From assembly GCA_965221075.1 (NCBI GenBank), contig OZ244865.1, forward strand, positions 2,852,001 to 2,916,000: a DNA stretch of 64,000 bases. The letters run 5' to 3'. The DNA comes from UBA2970 sp965221075 (GTDB lineage Bacteria; Verrucomicrobiota; Verrucomicrobiia; Limisphaerales; AAA164-E04). Within the stretch, counting starts at the first letter, position 1, and the number at the start of each line of letters is the position of its first letter. This document shows, one piece after another, positions 19,526 through 28,474 of this stretch. Under the pieces are notes generated by a model. That model made no database searches. It saw only the letters and a list, made by a program, of their open reading frames with translations, and was not told the DNA's origin. Both the position numbers and the translations under genes were made by a program.

Positions 19526-20562
19526 CCCTGCCCGACCGGGAAGTCGACTTCGTCAACCCCAGGGCCGCGCACCGGTTCCGGGGCCGGACCTGCTCGATCC
19601 TCTCGGTGGGCTCCTACGTTCCCGAGCGGATCCTCACCAACGCCGAGCTCTCGCGGCTGGTGGACACCAGCGACGAATGGATCACCTCCCGGACCGGGAT
19701 CAAGGAGCGGAGGATCGCGGCCGAGGAGGAGTCCACCTCGCACCTGGCGGCCAGGGCCGCCCGCGCCGCCATGGAGCGGGGGGGGATCGCCCCGGAGGAC
19801 ATCGACCTGATACTGGTGGCCACCATCACCCCGGACATGGCCTTCCCCGCCACCGCCTGCATCGTCCAGCGGATGCTGGGGGCCGCCAACGCCGCCGCCT
19901 TCGACCTGGAGGCCGCCTGCTCCGGCTTCATCTTCGCCCTGGAGGTCGGCCAGCAGTTCATCATGTCGCAGACCTACGACACGGTTCTGGTGATCGGCGC
20001 CGAGAAGCTCTCCAGCATCATCGACTGGCAGGACCGCAACACCTGCGTCCTCTTCGGCGACGGGGCCGGGGCCGCCATCCTGCAGAACCGGCCCGGATCC
20101 CACGGGCTGCTGACCACCGCCATGGGATCCGACGGCAGGAAGGGGGATCTGCTCTGCCTTCCGGCCGGGGGATCCTCCCTGCCGGCCACCGAGGAGACGG
20201 TCAGCAAGCGGCTGCACTACCTGCGGATGGACGGGCGCGAGACCTTCAGGAACGCGGTCAACGCCATGAACCGGGCGGCCCGCGAGGTGCTGGAGCGCTG
20301 CCGGCTCGACATCCGCCAGATCCAGCACATCATCCCGCACCAGGCCAACAAGCGGATCATCTCGGCGGTGGGGGAGCGTCTCGAGGCCACCAGCCAGCAG
20401 CTCTTCGTCAACCTCGACAGGTACGGCAACACCTCGGCGGCCTCGGTGGCCATCGCCCTGGACGAGGCGGTGGCCTCGGGCCGGGTCGAGCGGGGCGACC
20501 TGATCCTCCTGCTGGTGTTCGGGGCCGGCCTGACCTGGGGAGCGGCGATCATCGAGTGGTGA
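19522..20562 (+). CDS. fabH: 3-oxoacyl-ACP synthase III
   Basis: FabH (346 aa) starts fatty acid synthesis by condensing acetyl-CoA with malonyl-ACP. The catalytic triad is visible: Cys in LEAACSGF, His in IIPHQANKR and Asn in YGNTSAASV. The N-terminus has a roughly 20-residue extension before the usual start of the fold (SILSVGSYVPE). It closes the yceD-rpmF-plsX-fabH cluster; no fabD, fabG or acpP follows here. Confidence 0.95.
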   Translation: MTLPDREVDFVNPRAAHRFRGRTCSILSVGSYVPERILTNAELSRLVDTSDEWITSRTGIKERRIAAEEESTSHLAARAARAAMERGGIAPEDIDLILVATITPDMAFPATACIVQRMLGAANAAAFDLEAACSGFIFALEVGQQFIMSQTYDTVLVIGAEKLSSIIDWQDRNTCVLFGDGAGAAILQNRPGSHGLLTTAMGSDGRKGDLLCLPAGGSSLPATEETVSKRLHYLRMDGRETFRNAVNAMNRAAREVLERCRLDIRQIQHIIPHQANKRIISAVGERLEATSQQLFVNLDRYGNTSAASVAIALDEAVASGRVERGDLILLLVFGAGLTWGAAIIEW

Positions 20563-20757
20563 AGGGACCATCTCCTTCGCTGCCAGCAGGATAGCCGCCC
20601 ATTCTGGGAGGGTCGGGGCTGCTGCGGACGACCTCCCGAGCCTCCCGCAGCCCCTCCGTTTGCGGCGGGAGCGGGGGCGGCCGGCGGCCCCGGACGGGGG
20701 ATCCCCTCCCCGGCCCGTAACAGGCCCGGAACCCTCCCCGAATCGTCCCCGGAGCGG

Positions 20758-20788
20758 TTGACAGGGACCGGATCTGTGGCACTGTTAT
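20758..20788 (+). promoter_or_regulatory. Candidate promoter for the PilZ-pilT pair
   Basis: A perfect TTGACA (20758-20763) is followed by a 19 bp spacer and TGTTAT (20783-20788). The spacer is longer than ideal. Transcription would begin near 20795. This excludes an in-frame ATG at 20787 as the PilZ-gene start and favours the ATG at 20859 or the GTG at 20841. The preceding 20563-20757 holds no gene. Confidence 0.5.
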
Positions 20789-20858
20789 GGCGTTCTGGCC
20801 TGCGAGCGCGGGGCAGGACTCGGCGTCCCTGTCTTTTCTTGTGTCGAAACCCCCTGCC

Positions 20859-21173
20859 ATGGCCAGTTCCAGCGATCCGAAGCCACCCGTCTCGCACGGC
20901 GTCCCTGCGGAGCTGTCGCTGCCCGCCCGATCGGTGCACCTGAGGTCCACCGGCATCGAGTTCCTCTCCAGCGAGGAGATCCCGGTCAACAAGGTGCTGA
21001 ACGTGGAGATCCGGTCCCCGGGAGAGGAAGCGGACATCCAGTGCCAGGGAATGGTCGCCCGCTGCACCGGCAACCGCCACAACGGCTACGTGGTCTCCAT
21101 CTTCTTCTTCAGCCTGGCCCCCGAGATGCTCCAGCGCATCCAGGACACGGTCCAGAGGCGCGCCATGCGCTAG
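20859..21173 (+). CDS. PilZ-domain-like small protein next to pilT
   Basis: This is a protein of about 104 residues with a beta-rich core (ARSVHLRSTGIEFLSSEEIP, VLNVEIRS, GMVARCT, GYVVSIFF) in the order of a PilZ domain. Classical PilZ domains bind cyclic di-GMP through an RxxxR and a D/NxSxxG motif. Here only RSTG stands for the second motif and no clean RxxxR is seen, so c-di-GMP binding is doubtful. Its place 35 bp before pilT suggests a role in twitching motility control. The start is uncertain (ATG 20859 preferred; GTG 20841 possible). Confidence 0.5.
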   Translation: MASSSDPKPPVSHGVPAELSLPARSVHLRSTGIEFLSSEEIPVNKVLNVEIRSPGEEADIQCQGMVARCTGNRHNGYVVSIFFFSLAPEMLQRIQDTVQRRAMR

Positions 21174-21208
21174 CGTCCGGCCCGGCCGGAGCCGTTCCCT
21201 CCCCTCCC

Positions 21209-22297
21209 ATGGAGATCTTCAGGCGAGTGCTCAAGGCGGCCGTCGACGGCGGCGCCTCGGACGTGCACATCAAGATCGACGCCCCGATCATCGTGCGCAT
21301 CGACGGCCAGCTGATCGCCATCGAGGCCCCCAAGCCCACCGCCGAGTGGATGGCCCGGATCCTGGAGAGCATCGTCCCCTCCCACCTGCAGGAGCGGCTG
21401 GAGCGGGAGCGGGAGATCGACTTCTCCTACCTGGCCAAGGGGATCGGCCGCTTCCGCACCAACCTGTTCCAGCAGAGGGGCTCCTTCTGCCTGTCGATGC
21501 GCTACGTGAAGACCCAGGTGCCCGGCTTCGAGGAGCTGGGACTGCTGCCGCAGCTGGAGGAGCTGGCGCTGGCGCCCCGGGGCATCGTCCTGATCGCCGG
21601 GACCACCGGCAGCGGCAAGTCCACCACCCTGGCGGCGATGATCAAGTGCATCAACACCCGGCTGGCCCGCCACATCATCACCCTGGAGGACCCGATCGAG
21701 TACGTCTTCGAGGACGACAAGTCGGTGATCGAGCAGCGGGAGATCGGGCTGGACTCGCTCTCCTTCGCCGCCGGCCTCAAGCACGTCCTGCGCCAGGATC
21801 CCGACATCATCATGATCGGGGAGATGAGGGACTCCATCAGCTTCACCGCCGCCATGAGCGCGGCCGACACCGGCCACCTGGTGCTCTCGACCCTCCACAC
21901 CACCAACGCCTCCCAGTCGGTCACCCGGATCCTGGACTTCTTCCGGCCCGAGGAGCGGGACCAGATCCGGCGCCAGCTGGCCGGCTCGCTCAGGGCCGTG
22001 GTCTGCCAGCGCATGGTCCTGCGGCGCGCCGGAGGGGTGATCCCCGCCCTGGAGATCCTGATCAACTCCCCCACGGTCCGCAAGCTGATCGAGGAGAACC
22101 GGCTGGAGAAGCTCGGGGCGGCGATCGAGACCGGAGCCGAGGAGGGCATGCAGAACTTCAACCAGGCGCTCTACCAGCTGGTGAAGGACCGGGTGGTCTC
22201 CGAGGAGGAGGCCCTGGCCAAGGCCACCAACGCCAAGGCCCTGGAGATGAACTTCCAGGGCATCTTCCTCGACGAGGGCAAGCGGATCCTCGGCTGA
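21209..22297 (+). CDS. pilT: Type IV pilus retraction ATPase (PilT/PilU family)
   Basis: This is a hexameric secretion-superfamily ATPase (362 aa) that powers pilus retraction at the inner membrane. Walker A is GTTGSGKSTT, the Asp box ITLEDPIEYVFE follows, Walker B is DIIMIGEMRD and the His box is TGHLVLSTLHT. The segment after Walker B reads MRDSISF rather than the usual RDxET, so the common Glu-Thr pair is lost. The C-terminal helix TVRKLIEENR resembles, but does not match, the AIRNLIRE motif of PilT. That leaves PilU or a lineage-specific paralogue possible. No other pil genes are in the window. The ATG has no Shine-Dalgarno sequence. Confidence 0.88.
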   Translation: MEIFRRVLKAAVDGGASDVHIKIDAPIIVRIDGQLIAIEAPKPTAEWMARILESIVPSHLQERLEREREIDFSYLAKGIGRFRTNLFQQRGSFCLSMRYVKTQVPGFEELGLLPQLEELALAPRGIVLIAGTTGSGKSTTLAAMIKCINTRLARHIITLEDPIEYVFEDDKSVIEQREIGLDSLSFAAGLKHVLRQDPDIIMIGEMRDSISFTAAMSAADTGHLVLSTLHTTNASQSVTRILDFFRPEERDQIRRQLAGSLRAVVCQRMVLRRAGGVIPALEILINSPTVRKLIEENRLEKLGAAIETGAEEGMQNFNQALYQLVKDRVVSEEEALAKATNAKALEMNFQGIFLDEGKRILG

Positions 22298-22318
22298 GCC
22301 GGAGGGCCTCCTGGCGGG

Positions 22319-22347
22319 TTGACATCCCTCCCGGCCCGGGGCAGACT
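22319..22347 (+). promoter_or_regulatory. Candidate promoter for the coiled-coil protein gene
   Basis: TTGACA (22319-22324), a 17 bp spacer and CAGACT (22342-22347) lie about 30 bp before the ATG at 22378. The -35 is perfect; the -10 matches three of six positions. Confidence 0.45.
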
Positions 22348-22377
22348 CCCCCTGCTCCTTGTGTCGAGCCGCCCAAG

Positions 22378-23133
22378 ATGAACATCCTCCGAGCCTCGTT
22401 CGTTCTCGTGATCCTGCTGGGCGGCGCCGCCCTGGGCATCGGTCACTTCCAGGTCAAGGAGAGGATCGAGGGGCTGGAGGGCGACCTGCAGCTCTCCCAG
22501 GACAACGAGAGGAGGACCCGCGCCGATCTCCGGAAGGCCGAGAAGGAGGCCGAGGAGCTGGAGGGCGAGAACGAGACCCTGCTGGCGGTCCAGGGCGACA
22601 TGCTGGACGAGCTCGAAAGGGTGAAGAACCAGTACGTCCAGCAGAGGGCGCGGGCCGACAGGCACGAGGCGGACCTGGAGGACGCCAGGGCCAAGCTCCT
22701 GGCCACCAGCCAGGATCTGACCGCATGGAGGGCGCTGGGCGTCACCAGGGACGCGGTCAGGACCATGAAGGACGACCTGCGGGACGCCCGCCGGATCATC
22801 GACGCCGGGAACATGGAGCGGGAGATCCTCGCCAAGGAGATCGCCCGGCTCCAGTACGACCTGGGCCGCTACGAGGGCGAGAGCGTCGAGGTGGCGATGC
22901 GGGAGGGCCTCAAGGGGCTGGTGGTGGCGGTCAATCCCGAGTGGGACTTCGTGGTGGTGGACGTCGGCGAGAAGGACGGCGCCCTCGCTTCGGGCAAGAT
23001 GATGGTCAGCCGCGCGGGCAAGCTGGTCGGAAAGATCCAGCTGACCACCATAAACGAGTCGCAGAGCGTGGCCAACATCCTGCCCGGCTGGAGGCTGGGC
23101 CAGGTCCAGGTGGGCGACACCGTTCTCCACTGA
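22378..23133 (+). CDS. Membrane-anchored coiled-coil protein with an MreC-like C-terminal beta domain
   Basis: This is a 251-residue protein of unknown function. An N-terminal membrane helix or uncleaved signal (residues 5-20, ASFVLVILLGGAALG) leads to a long coiled coil (about residues 28-175, rich in Glu/Arg/Leu heptads) and a C-terminal beta-rich domain of about 70 residues. That domain includes VVVDVGEKDGAL, MMVSRAGKLVGKIQ and SVANILPGW. Helix, coiled coil and small beta barrel recall MreC, the cell-shape scaffold, but I do not see convincing MreC motifs, so this is only an architectural likeness. It is followed 14 bp later by a 59-residue lipoprotein gene, probably in the same operon. 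Confidence 0.72.
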   Translation: MNILRASFVLVILLGGAALGIGHFQVKERIEGLEGDLQLSQDNERRTRADLRKAEKEAEELEGENETLLAVQGDMLDELERVKNQYVQQRARADRHEADLEDARAKLLATSQDLTAWRALGVTRDAVRTMKDDLRDARRIIDAGNMEREILAKEIARLQYDLGRYEGESVEVAMREGLKGLVVAVNPEWDFVVVDVGEKDGALASGKMMVSRAGKLVGKIQLTTINESQSVANILPGWRLGQVQVGDTVLH

Positions 23134-23147
23134 GCGCTCCTTCCTCC

Positions 23148-23327
23148 ATGAGAGAGACCCTGGCCCGGCGGGGCAGGCCCGCCCTCCTGCTGCTCGCCGC
23201 GGCGTTCCTCCTGGTCCTCTTCTCCGGCTGCGCCACCAGCGGCGGCGCCAACGACTCGGCCCGTCCCTGGGGAACGCCCCGGGACTGGGAGCACGGGATG
23301 CCCTCGGGCATCACCGAGGGCCGCTAG
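23148..23327 (+). CDS. Small lipoprotein (59 aa)
   Basis: This is a short lipoprotein: a positively charged start (RETLARRGRP), a hydrophobic core and the lipobox LFSGC with the lipidated Cys at residue 28. The mature part of 32 residues ends PWGTPRDWEHGMPSG. Short lipoproteins with a WxxPxxWE tail are, from memory, common in Opitutales-type Verrucomicrobiota; their function is unknown. The gene is convergent with rny, with a hairpin between them. Confidence 0.72.
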   Translation: MRETLARRGRPALLLLAAAFLLVLFSGCATSGGANDSARPWGTPRDWEHGMPSGITEGR

Positions 23328-23362
23328 CGGCTCCCCCCCTTCCGGGGGGCGGCCGGCCGCTG
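23325..23362. terminator. GC-rich hairpin between convergent genes
   Basis: An inverted repeat (AGCGGC ... GCCGCT outside, a C-run and a G-run inside around TTCC) spans the stop of the lipoprotein gene and the gap before the rny stop. It would work in both directions. There is no T-tract, so it is a Rho-assisted or weak terminator at best. Confidence 0.42.
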
Positions 23363-23398
23363 CCTCCCGTCTCCTCCGGACGGGCCCGGCAGAGCGTC

Positions 23399-24877
23399 TC
23401 AGGTGGCGTAGTCGATGCAGCGCATCTCCCGGACCACCGTCACCTGGATCCTTCCCGGATACTGGGACCTCTCCTCGATGCGCCGACAGACCTTTCCCGC
23501 CAGCTCCTCCGCCTTGCGGTCGGTGATCTCCTCGGGCCGGACGAAGACCCGCACCTCGCGGCCGGCGTTGAGCGCGTAGCACTTCTCCACCCCCGGGAAG
23601 GACCTCCCGATCTCCTCCAGCGCCTCGAGACGGTTGATGTAGGCCTCCACCGGCTCGGAGCGGGCTCCGGGCCGCGAGGCGCTGACCGCGTCGGCGGCGG
23701 CCACCAGCCGCCCCAGGACGCTCTGCGGCTGCACCTCCTCGTGGTGGCTTGCGACCGCCTGGGCCACCTCCTCGCTCTCGCCGTGCTGCCGGAGGAACGC
23801 CGCTCCGGCCACCGCGTGGGAGCCGTGGTGCTCGCCGCCCAGCGCCTTGCCGATGTCGTGCAGTAGCCCGGCCCGGGCGGCCAGAGAGCCGTCCAGCCGC
23901 ATCTCCACCGCGATCAGCCGGGCGATCTGGGCCACCTCCACCGAATGCTCCAGTAGGTTCTGGGAGTAGCTCCTGCGGAAGTGCAAGCGCCCCAGCCGCC
24001 TGGCCACCTGGGGATCCACGGGACCCAGGCCCAGGCGCCGCAGCGCGTCCTCCCCCAGCTTGACGGTCCTCTCGTCCATCTCCGAGGCGGCCATCTCCAC
24101 CACCTTCTCGATGCGGACCGGATGGATGCGCCCGTCGGCGATGAGGCGCTCCATGCTCACCCTGGCGATCTCGCGCCGGACGGGATCGAAGCCGGAGATG
24201 GTCAGCTCGTCGCTGGAGTCGTCGATGAGCACGGTCATTCCGGTGGCGTTCTCGAAGCAGCGGATGTTGCGGCCCTCCCTTCCGATCACCCGCCCCTTCA
24301 TCTCCTGGCCCTTGATCAGGACCGAGGCGGCGGTGGACACCGAGGTCTGGCTCCCGGCGTAGCGCTGCAGCGCGATGGCCAGGATCTGGCTGGCCCGGGC
24401 ATGCGCCTCCTCCTCGGCCCGCTCGACGATCCGGGCGGCCAGAGCCGCCGCCTCGTCGCCCGCCTGGCTCTCGGCCCGGGAGAGCAGCTCGGCCCGGGCC
24501 TGCTCCAGGTCCATGGACGCCAGCTCCTCCAGGCGCCGCTCGCACTGCTCCTCCCGCTGCTCCAGGCGCCGGGCGCGGGCCTCGATCTCCCTGCCTTCCT
24601 CCACCAGGCGGCTGCGCTCCTGGTAGAGCCGGGACTCCCTCCGGATCTGGTCCTGCATCCGCTCCTGGAGCTTCTCCTCCCTCTCCTGCAGCCGCTTGCG
24701 CTGCTCGTCGGCCAGGCCCCGCTCCCGGTCCTCCTCCCCGTCCCGGCCCCGTCCGGAGCGGGAGGCGGACCGCCGGGGGATCCAGGAGTCCAGGTCCAGG
24801 GCCCGCAGGATCAGCAGGGCCAGGCCGCAGACGGCCAGCAGGTAGACCAGGGCGCTGGCCAGGCCGCTTGAGGTCAT
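23399..24877 (-). CDS. rny: Ribonuclease Y
   Basis: RNase Y (492 aa) is a membrane-bound endoribonuclease that starts mRNA decay. The order is standard: an N-terminal membrane helix (LVYLLAVCGLALLILRAL), a basic stretch, a Glu/Arg-rich coiled coil (about residues 45-170), a KH domain (GRVIGREGRNIRCFE) and an HD domain (LLEHSVEVAQ, GLLHDIGKALGGEHHGSHA). The metal-binding HD pair is intact. Its ATG overlaps the stop of the upstream 5-formyl-THF cyclo-ligase gene by 4 bp, which in turn overlaps rarA, so the three genes are co-translated in the order rarA, cyclo-ligase, rny. Confidence 0.94.
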   Translation of the reverse strand: MTSSGLASALVYLLAVCGLALLILRALDLDSWIPRRSASRSGRGRDGEEDRERGLADEQRKRLQEREEKLQERMQDQIRRESRLYQERSRLVEEGREIEARARRLEQREEQCERRLEELASMDLEQARAELLSRAESQAGDEAAALAARIVERAEEEAHARASQILAIALQRYAGSQTSVSTAASVLIKGQEMKGRVIGREGRNIRCFENATGMTVLIDDSSDELTISGFDPVRREIARVSMERLIADGRIHPVRIEKVVEMAASEMDERTVKLGEDALRRLGLGPVDPQVARRLGRLHFRRSYSQNLLEHSVEVAQIARLIAVEMRLDGSLAARAGLLHDIGKALGGEHHGSHAVAGAAFLRQHGESEEVAQAVASHHEEVQPQSVLGRLVAAADAVSASRPGARSEPVEAYINRLEALEEIGRSFPGVEKCYALNAGREVRVFVRPEEITDRKAEELAGKVCRRIEERSQYPGRIQVTVVREMRCIDYAT

Positions 24878-25473
24878 CGGCGGCAGGGGGCGGCCCCGGG
24901 AAGCGGCGCCACGGGATGCCAGCGATCGGGGGTGGCGATCCCGTCCATGCGCTGATCCCAGGAGTCCTCGGGCAGGCGCTCCACCAGCTGGCAGGCGTGG
25001 GCCACCCCGAACCTCGGGCCGCCGGCTCCCGCCAGCAGACGGTCGTAGAAGCCCCGGCCGCGCCCCAGGCGGCGGCCGGACAGGTCGAAGGCGAGGCCCG
25101 GAACCAGCGCCAGGCCGAGATCCCCGGGGGCGAGCGTGGGGCATCCGGGACCGGGCTCCGGCACGCCGAAGCGGCCCCTCTCCAGCTGCCGCAGGTCCTC
25201 GACGGCCCGGAACCGGTAGCCCGGCCCCGCCTCGTCCCAGGACGGGTAGGCGAAGCGCTTTCCCGCCGAGAGGCCCCGGCGCACCAGGCCGGACAGGTCG
25301 ATCTCCGCCCCGATGGCGGCGTAGATCCCGATGCAGCCCGCCCGGGCGTAGGGAGCCAGACCCTCGAGGACGCGCCCGGCCCGCTCCCCCGCCCGGCGCA
25401 GCTCGTCCCCGGCGATCCTCCCCAGGCGGCGGCGCAGCCGCTGCCGGATCCGCTGCTTCTCCCCGGCGCTCAC
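24874..25473 (-). CDS. 5-formyltetrahydrofolate cyclo-ligase
   Basis: This cytoplasmic ATP-dependent enzyme (199 aa) recycles 5-formyl-THF to 5,10-methenyl-THF. The family signature RRLGRGRGFYDRLL near residue 145 corresponds to the conserved G-x-R-L-G-x-G-x-G-x-Y-D ATP/substrate loop, and a basic N-terminal helix (KQRIRQRLRRRL) precedes it. It begins with GTG, overlapping the rarA stop by 4 bp (GTGA), and ends overlapping the rny start (ATGA). In E. coli the homologue is ygfA (fau). Confidence 0.88.
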   Translation of the reverse strand: MSAGEKQRIRQRLRRRLGRIAGDELRRAGERAGRVLEGLAPYARAGCIGIYAAIGAEIDLSGLVRRGLSAGKRFAYPSWDEAGPGYRFRAVEDLRQLERGRFGVPEPGPGCPTLAPGDLGLALVPGLAFDLSGRRLGRGRGFYDRLLAGAGGPRFGVAHACQLVERLPEDSWDQRMDGIATPDRWHPVAPLPGAAPCRR

Positions 25474-26789
25474 GGGCTCTTCCCCTCCTTCTGCGCGCGC
25501 CATCCCCTGAGCCTCTCCCCGATCCGCCTCTCGGCCCCCTCCTCGCTGGGGGCGTAGTACCTGCGGGGGCTTTCGAGGTACTCCTGGGGAACGAAGTGGC
25601 CGGGATGGTCGTGCCCGTACTTGTAGCCCGCCCCGCGCCCCAGCCGCGACGCCCCCTGGTAGTGGGAGTCCCGCAGGTGCTGCGGCACCGCAAGGGTGGG
25701 ATTCTCCCTGACGTCGGCCAGGGCCTTGTCGATGGCCTCGATGGCGCTGTTGCTCTTGGGGGCGGTGGCGATGTAGATCGCCGCCTCGGCGATGGGGATG
25801 CGGGCCTCGGGCCAGCCCACGAACTCGGCGGCCTGGTGGGCGCTGGAGGCCAGCACCAGGGCCATGGGGCTGGCCAGCCCCACGTCCTCGGCCGCGCAGA
25901 CGATCAGGCGGCGGGTGATGAACCGGGGATCCTCCCCGGCATGGATCATCTTGGCCAGCCAGTAGAGGGCGGCGTCGGGATCGCAGCCCCTCATCGACTT
26001 GATGAAGGCGGAGATGGTGTCGTAGTGCCCGTCCCCGTCGTAGACCACCGCCTTCCTCTGGATGCACTCCTGGGCCGCCTCCAGGCCGATGGTGCGGCCG
26101 CCCTCCCCGTCTGCGGGGACGGTCAGCGCCGCCAGCTCCAGGGCGTTGAGCGCCTTGCGGGCGTCGCCGTCGGCCTTGCGGGCCAGGTGCTCCAGGGCCG
26201 GGCCGGTGATCCGGAGGCCGCCGCCGCCCAGGCCCCGCTCGCCGTCCTCCAGGGCCCGGCTCAGCAGGACCGCCAGATCGCCCTCCTCCAGGGGCTCGAG
26301 CTCGAAGATCTGCGAGCGGGACACCAGGGGGGAGTTGACGAAGAAGAAGGGGTTGTGGGTGGTGGCCCCGATCAGGCTGACCACGCCGCTCTCCACATCG
26401 GGAAGGAGCACGTCCTGCTGGGCCTTGTTGAAGCGGTGGATCTCGTCGATGAACAGCAGGGTGGGCTCTCCCAGGCGGGATCTCCGCTCGGCGGCCGCGC
26501 CGAGCGCCCGGCGCATCTGGGCCACGTTCGACTCCACGCCGCTGAGCCTCTCGAACCTCGACCGGGTGGCTCCCGAGATGATCCGGGCCAGGGTGGTCTT
26601 CCCCGTGCCGGGAGGCCCGTAGAGGATCAGCGACTGGATCCGGTCCGCCTCGATGGCCCGGCGCAGGAGCCTGCCCGGCCCCAGCAGGTGGCGCTGCCCC
26701 AGGAACTCGTCGAGGGTGCGGGGGCGCATGCGGGCCGCCAGCGGGGGGCGCCGCCCCCCTTCCTCGTCAAACAAAAGCTCGCGGGACAT
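25470..26789 (-). CDS. rarA: Replication-associated recombination protein A (MgsA/RarA AAA ATPase)
   Basis: This is a clamp-loader-like AAA+ ATPase (439 aa) that acts at stalled replication forks. MRPRTLDEFLGQRHLLG, Walker A (LYGPPGTGKTTLA), Walker B (LLFIDEIHRFNKAQQD) and sensor 1 (GATTHNPFF) are all present. The C-terminal tetramerisation region contains KSMRGCDPDAALYWLAKM, diagnostic of RarA. It is the first gene of the rarA, cyclo-ligase, rny unit; no Shine-Dalgarno sequence is evident. Confidence 0.95.
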   Translation of the reverse strand: MSRELLFDEEGGRRPPLAARMRPRTLDEFLGQRHLLGPGRLLRRAIEADRIQSLILYGPPGTGKTTLARIISGATRSRFERLSGVESNVAQMRRALGAAAERRSRLGEPTLLFIDEIHRFNKAQQDVLLPDVESGVVSLIGATTHNPFFFVNSPLVSRSQIFELEPLEEGDLAVLLSRALEDGERGLGGGGLRITGPALEHLARKADGDARKALNALELAALTVPADGEGGRTIGLEAAQECIQRKAVVYDGDGHYDTISAFIKSMRGCDPDAALYWLAKMIHAGEDPRFITRRLIVCAAEDVGLASPMALVLASSAHQAAEFVGWPEARIPIAEAAIYIATAPKSNSAIEAIDKALADVRENPTLAVPQHLRDSHYQGASRLGRGAGYKYGHDHPGHFVPQEYLESPRRYYAPSEEGAERRIGERLRGWRAQKEGKSP

Positions 26790-27093
26790 CCTCTGCCGCC
26801 TCCAGGAAAAGACCCCGCCTGTGCCGCAAGAGACTGATCACTCCGAACGGGCATGGACAGGTGGAGCACGCCCTCCGGCCTCCGACGTCCCCTCGTCGGG
26901 GGCGTGCCGTCGGCCGGACGCTGGGCTTCAGCTCCTTGTACAGTGGATTAAGGTCCGGGAATCGCCTCAATACACGAACACCGCAGGGCTGGCTACCTGG
27001 ATGGGTCAGCCGGTATGGACTCCTTTCAAGGAACGGGGCTGCCGCGCCCCGCGGGGGGCGCCGGAGGAATGGTCCCCCGCCCGGCCGGGAAAG
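26790..27093. other. Gene-free stretch of 304 bases
   Basis: This is the region between the rarA start and the DUF309 stop. A short dip in GC near 26940-26980 may contain promoter elements for rarA, but no good -35/-10 pair was found. Confidence 0.35.
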
Positions 27094-27495
27094 TCAAGCG
27101 GCATGGGGGCCGGGCCGCTCCAGCCGGGGCGGAGGGAAGCGCTTCCAGGGATCGCCCCGGCCCTCGAGACGGGAGCGCCAGAGGTCGATCAGGGCAATCG
27201 CCTCGGCGACGAGCAGCCCGTGGTGCCGGCCGGGATACTCCGAGAGGTATCCCCTGGAGAGCGAGAGCAGCGAGCCCGCCGGGCGCAGGCGGCCCCTGCT
27301 CAGGTGGACGAAGGCCCCCGCCAGCTGGATGAGCCCGCGGTAGAAGTGGTCGAGAGGCCCCTTGCGCAGGGGGAGCCACACCTCCTCGAGCGCCTCGTGG
27401 GCCTCGTAGTAGAGCCCGCGGTTGAAGAGGTCGAAGAACTCCAGGTAGCCGGAGGGCCATTCGCCCCGGGGACTGCGGATCGCGGCGGTCTTCAC
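27094..27495 (-). CDS. DUF309 domain protein
   Basis: This is a small helical cytoplasmic protein (133 aa) of the DUF309 family. The diagnostic run is FDLFNRGLYYEAHEALEEVW, then FYRGLIQLAGAFVHLSRG, in which the His-Glu of EAHEALEE and the GLIQLA motif are conserved. The function is unknown. The start is taken as the GTG at 27495, just before the promoter region shared with the divergent parB; no ATG is available at the expected place. Confidence 0.78.
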   Translation of the reverse strand: MKTAAIRSPRGEWPSGYLEFFDLFNRGLYYEAHEALEEVWLPLRKGPLDHFYRGLIQLAGAFVHLSRGRLRPAGSLLSLSRGYLSEYPGRHHGLLVAEAIALIDLWRSRLEGRGDPWKRFPPPRLERPGPHAA

Positions 27496-27507
27496 CTGCG
27501 TTTGACT

Positions 27508-27537
27508 TTGACAGGAAAAGGGCTCCGGCTCAAGAAT
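27508..27537 (+). promoter_or_regulatory. Candidate parB promoter giving a leaderless transcript
   Basis: A perfect TTGACA (27508-27513), an 18 bp spacer and AAGAAT (27532-27537) stand only 6 nt before the parB ATG at 27544. Transcription would start at or next to the ATG, so the mRNA would be leaderless, in agreement with the absence of a Shine-Dalgarno sequence. Confidence 0.5.
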
Positions 27538-27543
27538 CGGGGG

Positions 27544-28455
<912 letters not shown>

Positions 28456-28474
28456 GGGGCCCGGCTCCTCCGGG

